Shown: piece by piece, positions 1 through 7,712 of the stretch
How the letters are laid out: each line of letters begins with the position of its first letter
Numbering within the stretch: position 1 is the first letter of the stretch
The notes under the pieces: generated by a model
What the model was told of the DNA's origin: nothing
The model's database searches: none
What the model saw: only the letters and a program-made list of their open reading frames with translations
NCBI GenBank assembly: GCA_003222035.1
Contig: QHUS01000059.1
Coordinates: 1 to 64,000, forward strand
Length of the DNA: 64,000 nt
Direction: 5' to 3'
Source of the DNA: Gemmatimonadota bacterium
GTDB lineage: Bacteria > Gemmatimonadota > Gemmatimonadetes > Gemmatimonadales > GWC2-71-9
Translations under genes and position numbers: made by a program

Positions 1-1
1 C

Positions 2-268
2 GCGCTGCTGCAGCTCACGGAGCGTCTGCCGACCGCCGGGCGTGGCGATTGGCGGGAGCGGGCGCACGCGCTGCTGGGTGAGGCCACTCGGCTGGCCGAG
101 ACCGCGGCCGAGCCTGAGACGATGACCCCGCGCCAGCGCGCGGCGGTCCGGTTCAGGGGTCCCGCGCTCGAGCTGGTGCTGCAAGCGCTCTCGACGAGGC
201 CGGCCACACGAGAGGAGCTCGACCAGATCCGCGCGTTGCTCCGTGAAGGCCACGACCGAGCTTCCTGA
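2..268 (+). CDS. APH-like phosphotransferase, C-terminal fragment (5' end outside window)
   Basis: Open frame from base 2 to TGA at 266-268, ...DWRERAHALLGEATRLAETAAEPE...ALELVLQALSTRPATREELDQIRALLREGHDRAS; paralogous to the C-terminus of the next ORF. Confidence 0.7.
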   Translation, partial: ALLQLTERLPTAGRGDWRERAHALLGEATRLAETAAEPETMTPRQRAAVRFRGPALELVLQALSTRPATREELDQIRALLREGHDRAS

Positions 269-1349
269 CGACGCCGCGCTGCCCGCGCTCGCAGCGATTC
301 GAGCGTCAGGCCTGGCCGCGGCGATCCCCGCGCTGGGACTCGACGACGGTCCGGTCGAGCTCACGCTGCGCGGCTACACGCCCGGGTTGCGCGCCACGTT
401 CGAGGTCCGGGCCGGAGACCGGCACTTCGCACTCAAGCTGTATGCAGAAGACCCCGAGCCCGAGGCGGAGCTGTACGAGGCCCTCGCCGCGGTCGGCCTA
501 GTGGGCGAGGAGCCGGTCCGGGTGCCGCCGCTCCTCGCTCGAGACCGCTCGCTACAAGTCCTGGCCATCGGGTGGCTCGAGGGCCCGACGGCGCAGGAGC
601 TCCTCAAAGCCCGGCGGGGCGAGCGCGCCGGAGAGCTGGCCGCGTGCTGGCTGCGGTGCGCCGCGGCGCTGCCGGTCAAGGTCGGGCTGCCCCTGGGTGC
701 CGCTCACATGGTCTACAACGCCGGCAAGGAAGTGGTTCAGCTCGACGCCGCGGACCGCGGGCTCGGAAGCGCCGCGAAGCGGCTGGCCCGAATACTGACG
801 CAGACGCTGCCCAAGAACGGCTCGCGGCGCCTCGTTCACGGGACGTTTTACGCCCGTCATATTCTCGACCAGGGAGATGGAGTGGGCGTGATCGACTGGG
901 AGCGTTTCGGGCGAGGGCCGCTGGAGCTCGACGCGGGCATGTTTTTGGCCACCGCCTGGCGGTACGGGTTGGACCATGCGCCTCTGGCCGCGGAGGCGGC
1001 GCGGGCGGAGGAGGCGCTCCTGGCCGGCACGACGGGCCTGCTCGACGAGCGTGTCCTCGACTGGCACCGGGCGGCCGCGCTTCTCCGACTGGCCAGCAAG
1101 GTCTACGTGGTGGAGCGCCGCAAGAAGAACTGGCTGGACCGCGCGCACGCGCTCCTGACCGAGGCGACGCGGCTGGCCACGCTCGCGGCGCGCCCCGACC
1201 CGGTCGCGCGCGCCGAGGCGCCGGCCCTTCGGTTGAACGGCGCGGCGCTCGAGCTCATCCTGCGTGCTCTCTCCACCCGGCCGGCCACGCCGGAGGAGCT
1301 GGATCAGATCCGCAAGCTGCTCGATGAAGCCCACCGCCGAGATTCCTAG
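243..1349 (+). CDS. Aminoglycoside phosphotransferase (APH)-family protein with BlaI-like C-terminal tail
   Basis: LVHGTFYARHILDQGDGVGVIDWERFGRGPLELDAG resembles the APH catalytic loop; GTG start overlaps the upstream CDS. Confidence 0.75.
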   Translation: MKATTELPDDAALPALAAIRASGLAAAIPALGLDDGPVELTLRGYTPGLRATFEVRAGDRHFALKLYAEDPEPEAELYEALAAVGLVGEEPVRVPPLLARDRSLQVLAIGWLEGPTAQELLKARRGERAGELAACWLRCAAALPVKVGLPLGAAHMVYNAGKEVVQLDAADRGLGSAAKRLARILTQTLPKNGSRRLVHGTFYARHILDQGDGVGVIDWERFGRGPLELDAGMFLATAWRYGLDHAPLAAEAARAEEALLAGTTGLLDERVLDWHRAAALLRLASKVYVVERRKKNWLDRAHALLTEATRLATLAARPDPVARAEAPALRLNGAALELILRALSTRPATPEELDQIRKLLDEAHRRDS

Positions 1350-3037
1350 TGTAAGCGGCGTTGAGCCTCCGCGCGCACCTTGGCGTTGGGGTGGGCACGG
1401 GCCGCTGCCTTGAGCGTCGGGATTCCAAGGCCGTCCGGTAGCTCGGCGAGACGCTCGATCGCCTCCGTCTGGACATTGTCGGCCGGGTCGTTCGCGAGCC
1501 GCTCTTTCAGCAACACCAGAGCGGACTCCGGTACAGCGCGTTTGCTGTACTGCTCCACCGCCTCTTCACGCACGTCCACGTTGGGGTGGGTGCGGGCCAA
1601 GCGGGCCAGGGACGGCAGGGTCTGCGTGCTGCGCAGGCGACCAAGCTCCTCGGCGGCTTTCTGCTGGACGGCATGGTCGCTGTCGCGGTTCGCGATCGCG
1701 TCCAGCACGCCGACGGCCGCCCTCGGGGGAACGACCTCCCCTATGGTCTTGACCGCCCGGCGACGGATCTCGCCGTTGGGGTGCGTACGCGCGATGTCCA
1801 TAACGGCCTCGATGCCCGCGCCGTCGTTGAGCTTGCCCATGGCCTCGACCGCCTTGCGTTGGACGTCCTCTTGGGGGTCGGTGCGCGCGATCGCGACCAG
1901 CGTCGCGAGCGCCCGGGCGTCGCCCGCGCGCCCGATGCGCTTCACGACCTCCTCGCGCGCTTCGGGATCCGCTATGGCCTCGACGCGCGCGATTGCGTAG
2001 GGTGCCGTGTGTGCGGGGCTGTTGCCTTGCGCGACGGCGCCGGTGGCGAGGTGGGCACCGCCTCCCAGCGCGAGACTCACGGCCACGACCCCCGCCGTCC
2101 AGCGGGGGAATTCCGTTTGCGCGGGGGCCACGAGCCGGCGGACGCGCGCCATGAGCGAGCCGCCGGCGGCCGCCATGGCGAACGCCGGCGTCGCGACCCG
2201 CAGCCGCTCCATGCCGAGCAGCGCCGTGGCGTAGAAGTGCGCGTCGCCGCACACGCGCACCGCCAGGTCGTCGCAGCAGTGCTCGCGCTCCTCACGGACC
2301 GAGCGCGAAACCCACCATACCGCCGGATGATAGAACAACAGGGTCTCGATCACCGACTGGACGAGGTTGACGACGTAGTCGTACCGCCGAACGTGGGCGA
2401 GCTCGTGGGCGAGCAGCGCGTCGAGCTGGAGCGGGGTGAGTCCGGTCAGCGCGCTCGCCGGCAGGAGAATGACCGGCCGCAGCCACCCGACAACTGCCGG
2501 AACCTGCACCACGGCCGACTGCAGCGCGCGCACCGGCCGGCTGACTTCCAGCCGCTGCGCCAGGCGCGACACCGCCTCGAGGCAGGCATCCGGGACCGGG
2601 TCCGTGCCGACGCTGCGGAGCCGGCGCGTCACCAGCCAGCCCGAGGCGAGGCGGAGGGACAGCGTCACCACGCCGCCGAACCAGAGGAGCACGACCCAGG
2701 GCAGCATCGGCTCGAGCGACGCCCGGATGCGCTCGGCCACGGGTGCGGCGGCGGCGCCGGCAACAGGGCCGCTGGCGCCGTTCGTGGCCGCGGGTGAAGG
2801 TGCGACGGCCGTGGCCGTCTCGTATTCCAAGGTCCACGGAGGCTCGTGCGTCAAGCGCACGGCGGTCGCGAGGGGAAAGGCGAGCATCAAGAGGAGCGTC
2901 ACCGTGGCGAGCGCGTAGCGGATGCGGGCCGCCCGCACGGGGATGAGAGCGAACAGGGCCGCGAGCCCCGCCGCGGCGAGGGCGTCCTGCCACAGCGAGT
3001 CCACCAGGGCCCAGCCCAGCGCGAGTGTCATGGTCAT
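1346..3037 (-). CDS. BlaR1-type M56 family metallopeptidase with C-terminal HEAT-like repeats
   Basis: HELAHVRRYDYVVN and REHCCDDLAV motifs; C-terminal repeating xxxREEAVEAxGxL/ARTHPNxxVRxxA units; ATG at 3037 overlaps the blaI stop. Confidence 0.88.
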   Translation of the reverse strand: MTMTLALGWALVDSLWQDALAAAGLAALFALIPVRAARIRYALATVTLLLMLAFPLATAVRLTHEPPWTLEYETATAVAPSPAATNGASGPVAGAAAAPVAERIRASLEPMLPWVVLLWFGGVVTLSLRLASGWLVTRRLRSVGTDPVPDACLEAVSRLAQRLEVSRPVRALQSAVVQVPAVVGWLRPVILLPASALTGLTPLQLDALLAHELAHVRRYDYVVNLVQSVIETLLFYHPAVWWVSRSVREEREHCCDDLAVRVCGDAHFYATALLGMERLRVATPAFAMAAAGGSLMARVRRLVAPAQTEFPRWTAGVVAVSLALGGGAHLATGAVAQGNSPAHTAPYAIARVEAIADPEAREEVVKRIGRAGDARALATLVAIARTDPQEDVQRKAVEAMGKLNDGAGIEAVMDIARTHPNGEIRRRAVKTIGEVVPPRAAVGVLDAIANRDSDHAVQQKAAEELGRLRSTQTLPSLARLARTHPNVDVREEAVEQYSKRAVPESALVLLKERLANDPADNVQTEAIERLAELPDGLGIPTLKAAARAHPNAKVRAEAQRRLH

Positions 3038-3453
3038 TACGGTTCTCCCTTCTTTTTCTCGTCGAGCAGCTTGCGGATCTGATCGAGCTCCGGCGCGGTG
3101 GCCGGCGTCGCCGCCAGCGCGTGGAGCACGAGTCTCACGGTGGAGCCCCCGAAGGCGCGCTTGGCCAGATCCGTCACCATCTGGCGTCGGGTCGCTGCCT
3201 CCGATGCCGTCGCTGCGTACACGTGGGAGCGTGTCGATGCGTCTCGCCTCACCAAGCTCTTCTCGATCATGATCTGCAGCAGCTTGAGCACGGTCGTGTA
3301 GCCGACGGGCTTCGTGCGGTCCAGCGCGTCGTGCACGTCGCGCACGGTGCTCGGCCCGCGCTGCCACAGCACGCGGAGGATCTGGAACTCCGCGTTCGTG
3401 GGGCGCGGCGGTTTCGGCTGTCGCAGCATCTGCTTCGGCATCGGTCTTCTCAT
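3037..3453 (-). CDS. BlaI/MecI/CopY family transcriptional regulator
   Basis: PTNAEFQILRVLWQRGPSTVRDVHDALDRTKPVGYTTVLKLLQIMIEKSLVRRD winged-helix pattern; directly upstream of M56 gene. Confidence 0.92.
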   Translation of the reverse strand: MRRPMPKQMLRQPKPPRPTNAEFQILRVLWQRGPSTVRDVHDALDRTKPVGYTTVLKLLQIMIEKSLVRRDASTRSHVYAATASEAATRRQMVTDLAKRAFGGSTVRLVLHALAATPATAPELDQIRKLLDEKKKGEP

Positions 3454-3454
3454 G

Positions 3455-3475
3455 TACGAAGCTGTTCGTAGCTAC
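3455..3475. promoter_or_regulatory. Candidate BlaI operator: TACGAA-gctg-TTCGTA overlapping GTAGCTAC palindrome
   Basis: Perfect 6-bp inverted repeat plus 8-bp palindrome immediately upstream of the blaI start codon. Confidence 0.5.
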
Positions 3476-3551
3476 ACTTCCCCAGGGGCGGAGGTTTCCG
3501 GTGTCCCGGGCCCGGTTGGCGTCGCGCGAACGCTACACGCAGATTGACGTC

Positions 3552-3800
3552 ATGGTGATGAAACGCGGGCTCCGAATGTCCGTCGCGCTGGCGACGGTTT
3601 TCGTCGTTCCCGGACGGGCGCAGGAGCACCCTCGGTCGCGTCGTCTTCCCCATCTCCTGCAATAATCCCGCCGCGCAGTCCGGCTTCGAGCACGCGATGG
3701 CCCTGCTGCACTCATTCTGGTGGGAAGAAGGCGCCCGGGCGTTCGGCGCCGCCGCGGCCACCCGCGCGCTCGCGGTGGGCACCGTTGCCCAGGGACTGGA
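3552..3800 (+). pseudogene. Remnant of secreted TPR-type protein (frameshifted, truncated)
   Basis: Signal-peptide-like MVMKRGLRMSVALATVFVVPGRAQEHP in one frame, then LGRVVFPISCNNPAAQSGFEHAMALLHSFWWEEGARAF in another frame; similarity to secreted TPR proteins is from memory; downstream boundary uncertain. Confidence 0.5.
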
Positions 3801-3933
3801 GCTCAAGCGCGTCGCGGCGAACGACGCGCTCGTCACAGACTACAATCGCGTGGCGATGGAGGCGCGACTCCCGGGAGGGGGGAGAGCGGGGAGAGGGGGG
3901 GATCACGGACAGCGGGGCAGGGTATGCTGCGCC

Positions 3934-4881
3934 ATGCAACCTCGGTTCCTGTGTCTCGTCGCCCTGACGGCGATCCTCACGGCGGGCGCGCCTCCGCCGC
4001 CGGCCAACTCCGGAACCGTCCGGCTCACCTGGACCCCCACGACGCCTCGCGCGGGCTCGCTCGTGGTCCTTGCGGTCCACCCTGACGGCGCCGCGGACAG
4101 CGTCAGCGCGATTCGGGGAGAGCTCGCAGGCGAGTCACTCCACTTCGAGCGCGTCGCGGACGGGTTTCGGGCCCTGGGCGCGGTGCCACTCGGCGCGGGT
4201 GACAGCGTCGTCGTGGCGCGCGTCGTGTCCGAATGGGTGGGAGGCGGGGACGCGACCGATACGGTCCTCGCGGCGATCCGCGTGCGACCGCGCGTGGCGC
4301 GCCGCGAGCGGCTGCGGGTCGCGCCGGAGTTTGCCAGGCCGCCGGATTCGCTGGCCGAACGCATCCGGATCGAGAGCGACATCATAAAGGAAATCCGCCA
4401 GCGGGCCCACGAGACGCCGCGCCTGTGGGAGGCGCCGTTCGTGCGGCCCAGCACGGGCGCGGTGACCAGCGGCTTCGGCGTGCCGCGGGTGTTCAACGGT
4501 GTCGTGCGCAGCCGTCACTACGGCGTGGACTTCGGCGCCGAGCGGGGCGCGCCGGTCCGCTCGACGAACCGCGGCATCGTGGCCTTCGTCGCGGATTTCT
4601 ATTACAGCGGCACGACCGTGTTCATCGACCACGGCGCAGGCCTCGTAACCGGCTACTTCCATCTGAGCCACACGCTGGTCGTTCCAGGCGACACGGTCGA
4701 ACGGGGTCAGCTGATCGGTCTCGTGGGGTCGTCCGGACGGGTCACGCGGTCGCATCTGCACTGGTTCGGCGCGTACGGTGAGATCACGGTCGATCCGCTG
4801 GATCTCATCGCTTTAGAGAAGAGCTTGGCGTGGCACCAGATAGAACCCGCCACGACTGGACGCACCGACGCACAGCGGTAA
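3934..4881 (+). CDS. M23 family metallopeptidase (exported)
   Basis: Signal peptide MQPRFLCLVALTAILTAG; SGFGVPRVFNGVVRSRHYGVDFGAERGAPVRSTNRGIVAF...IDHGAGLVTGYFHLS...GSSGRVTRSHLHW. Confidence 0.9.
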   Translation: MQPRFLCLVALTAILTAGAPPPPANSGTVRLTWTPTTPRAGSLVVLAVHPDGAADSVSAIRGELAGESLHFERVADGFRALGAVPLGAGDSVVVARVVSEWVGGGDATDTVLAAIRVRPRVARRERLRVAPEFARPPDSLAERIRIESDIIKEIRQRAHETPRLWEAPFVRPSTGAVTSGFGVPRVFNGVVRSRHYGVDFGAERGAPVRSTNRGIVAFVADFYYSGTTVFIDHGAGLVTGYFHLSHTLVVPGDTVERGQLIGLVGSSGRVTRSHLHWFGAYGEITVDPLDLIALEKSLAWHQIEPATTGRTDAQR

Positions 4882-4943
4882 ACAGGAAGGAGAGAGCGGG
4901 TATCCTGGCGACTCTTACCGGTTCACGCTGTGCGTCTGTGCGT

Positions 4944-5933
4944 CTAGCCGAGGTACTCCTCCCCGTACATCTTGACGAGCTCGAAGAAGTACGAAAGCGC
5001 CAGCGGCCCGATCAGCAACCCGAGGATGCCGAAGTACGGGACCCCCGCGAGTGCGCCCAGTAACGTGACCAGGGGATGGATATTGGCCCAGCGTTTGAAG
5101 ATCCTGGGCCGAATCACGTAGTCCACGTTGCCCACCACCACCGCCCCCCACAAGAGGAGCAACAGCCCCGGGCCCGAGCGCCCGCTCAGGATGAGGGCGA
5201 GCGCTCCCGGCGCCCACACCAGGCCGCTCCCGACCACCGGCAGAATGGCGAACACCATCGTCACGACGCCCCAGAACACCGCGTTCGGCAGACCCGTGAG
5301 CCAGAATCCGAGCCCGACCAACAAGCCCTGAACGGCCGCGGTCAGGCCGGTGCCGATGATCGTGGCGCTCGTCACGTCGCGGAACCGCTGCCGCAGCTTT
5401 TCCGTGTTCTTCGCCGAAAAGGGGATGTACGGCCGCACCGCGTCCCACGTCTCCTGCGGCCGTAGCAGCAGGTAAAACAGGCCGAATAAGGAAATCGTGA
5501 GGTTGAGGACCACCCGCGTCGCGGTGCCCACCAACCCGAATGCGGACGAGCCGAGCCACCCGACCACTTGGGCCCCGAGATCGGCGAGCCGCGGTCCGAG
5601 GTCGACACCGCCGAGCTTCAGCTCCCGCAGGCGACCGAGGAGCGGGTTTCGAATCACCCCGCCGGCGATCTCCTGCGCCTGGCCCACGATCAGGCCCGCG
5701 AACGACACGCCGGGCACGACAATGAGGAAGAGGGCGAGCGCCACCACGAGCGTCGCCGCCAGCTGGGGTCGCATGCGCATGCCGAGCCACTCGTGCACCG
5801 GTGCGAAGACGGCGTAGAGGACCGGGATGCCGATGAGGCCAGTGCCGTAGGGGGAGAGCGCGATGACGAGCGCCGCGCCGAGGAGCAGCAGGAGGATCGC
5901 GGCGCGCTGGTGATTGGAGTCGATGAGCGCCAT
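4944..5933 (-). CDS. AI-2E family transporter (PerM-like permease)
   Basis: Multi-TM protein with GLLVGLGFWLTGLPNAVFWGVVTMVFAILPVVGSGLVW. Confidence 0.88.
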   Translation of the reverse strand: MALIDSNHQRAAILLLLLGAALVIALSPYGTGLIGIPVLYAVFAPVHEWLGMRMRPQLAATLVVALALFLIVVPGVSFAGLIVGQAQEIAGGVIRNPLLGRLRELKLGGVDLGPRLADLGAQVVGWLGSSAFGLVGTATRVVLNLTISLFGLFYLLLRPQETWDAVRPYIPFSAKNTEKLRQRFRDVTSATIIGTGLTAAVQGLLVGLGFWLTGLPNAVFWGVVTMVFAILPVVGSGLVWAPGALALILSGRSGPGLLLLLWGAVVVGNVDYVIRPRIFKRWANIHPLVTLLGALAGVPYFGILGLLIGPLALSYFFELVKMYGEEYLG

Positions 5934-6021
5934 GCGCAAGTAGTGTAGGGCGGGGATGGTCTGCACGCCAGCTTTGGCAACTGACCGGGCTCTGCGGGGC
6001 ACGTGTCACATCTTCCTCTGT

Positions 6022-6045
6022 ATTGTGCAACAATGATTGCACAAT
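6022..6045. promoter_or_regulatory. Operator-like dyad ATTGTGCAA-caatga-TTGCACAAT overlapping pilin start codon
   Basis: 9-bp perfect inverted repeat with 6-bp spacer; right arm overlaps ATG at 6044. Confidence 0.6.
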
Positions 6046-6484
6046 GCGGCACATCAGCGGCGGCTTTACTCTCCTCGAGCTCCTGATAGTGATCGCGCTC
6101 TTTGGTCTGATCACGGCCATGACGTTCCCCACCGTATCGCGCATCAGCACCCATGCCCGTGTCAACCAGGCCGCTACCGTCGTCGCGCAGGACTTGTCGC
6201 AGGCCCTCAGTGCCGCGGCGCGGGAGCGCAAGCCGCTGCGTCTGGCGGTCGGCTTGGACCGACAGTCGATCAGGGTGAGCGAACGAGCGAGCGGAACGGT
6301 CCTGACGACGCGCTCGCTCGGACTCGGTGACGCCTACCAGCTGGATTCGGTCACCCTGTCGGCTTCTCCGGTCGATCTCTTTCCCAATGGCTTCGCGTCC
6401 AGTGCGCTGACCGTGACGTTGTGGGCGGGGGGCTATTCCCGCCGGGTCACAATGTCGCGGGCCGGGTGGGTGAGAGTCCCGTGA
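6044..6484 (+). CDS. GspH/FimT-type pseudopilin
   Basis: Prepilin motif GGFTLLELLIVIALFGLITAMTFP. Confidence 0.88.
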   Translation: MRHISGGFTLLELLIVIALFGLITAMTFPTVSRISTHARVNQAATVVAQDLSQALSAAARERKPLRLAVGLDRQSIRVSERASGTVLTTRSLGLGDAYQLDSVTLSASPVDLFPNGFASSALTVTLWAGGYSRRVTMSRAGWVRVP

Positions 6485-6870
6485 AACGCGCCGACGCGGG
6501 GTTCACGCTCCTCGAGATCATGGTCGCGATCGTGCTGTTGGGACTCGTGCTGGCGGGAGTGGCGCAGCTGAACTTCGCGCTGGCGCGACGATTCTACGGC
6601 CTGTCGGCCGGGGCGGCGCGAGACGGGGTGCTCGCCCAGCAGGTGAATCAGTTCGCCGCCCTCCCATTCGATTCTCTCAAAGCCAAAGCCGGGACGATCA
6701 CCGTGAATAAACCGCCGCTTCCGTATTCGCGGAAGGTTACGGTCGACAGTCTGTCGCCCAAGCTGCGGCGTGTGACCATCGTCGTTACCCCACTGAATCC
6801 GGTCATCAGGCCCGACACGATGGTCCTGCAGCGGAGCAAGCCCGGGAACAACCCGTTCAACAAGCCATGA
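6481..6870 (+). CDS. Type IV pilus minor pilin (PilV-like)
   Basis: AGFTLLEIMVAIVLLGLVLAGVAQL; GTGA overlap with upstream gene. Confidence 0.82.
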   Translation: MKRADAGFTLLEIMVAIVLLGLVLAGVAQLNFALARRFYGLSAGAARDGVLAQQVNQFAALPFDSLKAKAGTITVNKPPLPYSRKVTVDSLSPKLRRVTIVVTPLNPVIRPDTMVLQRSKPGNNPFNKP

Positions 6871-7712
6871 GCACGCGCCGCGGGTTCACGCTCGTCGAGC
6901 TGCTCGTCGGGCTGGTGGTGCTGGGGATCATCGGCGCGGCCCTCAGCCGTCTGTTCCTCTCCCAGGCCCGGTTCTACGACCTGGAAGCCCAACTGCGCCG
7001 CGCGCGGTTCGTGGCGCGCGCGGCGATCAACGCTGCGCTGTCCGACCTGCGCATGGTCGAAGCGACGGGGGGGGTGGTCGCTGCGACGGCGAAGCAAGTG
7101 ACGTTGCGGGTACCGTACGCCATTGGCACTGTGTGCGCGAACACGCCGACCCAGATGACCCTCTCCCTCTGGCCCGTGGATTCGACCCTCTTTGCGACGG
7201 CCTCGTTTTCCGGGTACGCGTGGCGCGACTCGGTGGGAACCGTGACGTACGTCGAGGCAGGGGCCTCGCTGGTCACGCCTGGGATGCCCGCATTCTGCAC
7301 CGCGGCGAATGTCACGGTGCTGCCGCGGGGACGCGTCGCGACCCTGCAGCCCCCGCTGCCCGCGAGCGTTCCTCCGCTCACGGCGGTGGGGACGCCGGTG
7401 TTCTTGATCCAGCGGATGACGTACGCGTTCCAGCCGTCGGCGGCGCTGCCCGGGCGGACGGCCTTGTGGCGCACCGTCATGGGGACGGGGCAGGCCGACG
7501 AGCTGGTGGCGCCCTTCGACTCTACCGCGCGGTTCCGGTTCTTCGTGGTGGGGAGCGACACCGCGCAGGACGCGGTCCCCAACCCCGTGACGAACATCCG
7601 CGGCCTCGAGCTCGATCTCATGAGCGAGAGCGATCGCGCTCCGGAGGCGACCACGGCGCCGAGGCGGGCGCAGGCCGTCACGGCGGTGTTCTTCAATAAC
7701 CAGCTCAAGTGA
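6867..7712 (+). CDS. Type IV pilus minor pilin (PilW-like)
   Basis: RGFTLVELLVGLVVLGIIGAALSRLFLSQ; ATGA overlap with upstream gene. Confidence 0.82.
   Translation: MSTRRGFTLVELLVGLVVLGIIGAALSRLFLSQARFYDLEAQLRRARFVARAAINAALSDLRMVEATGGVVAATAKQVTLRVPYAIGTVCANTPTQMTLSLWPVDSTLFATASFSGYAWRDSVGTVTYVEAGASLVTPGMPAFCTAANVTVLPRGRVATLQPPLPASVPPLTAVGTPVFLIQRMTYAFQPSAALPGRTALWRTVMGTGQADELVAPFDSTARFRFFVVGSDTAQDAVPNPVTNIRGLELDLMSESDRAPEATTAPRRAQAVTAVFFNNQLK

Noticed and set aside
3697-3933. N-terminal extension of the M23 peptidase ORF
   Set aside because: A signal peptide begins at 3934; upstream codons belong to a decayed TPR-type gene fragment in the same frame by chance.
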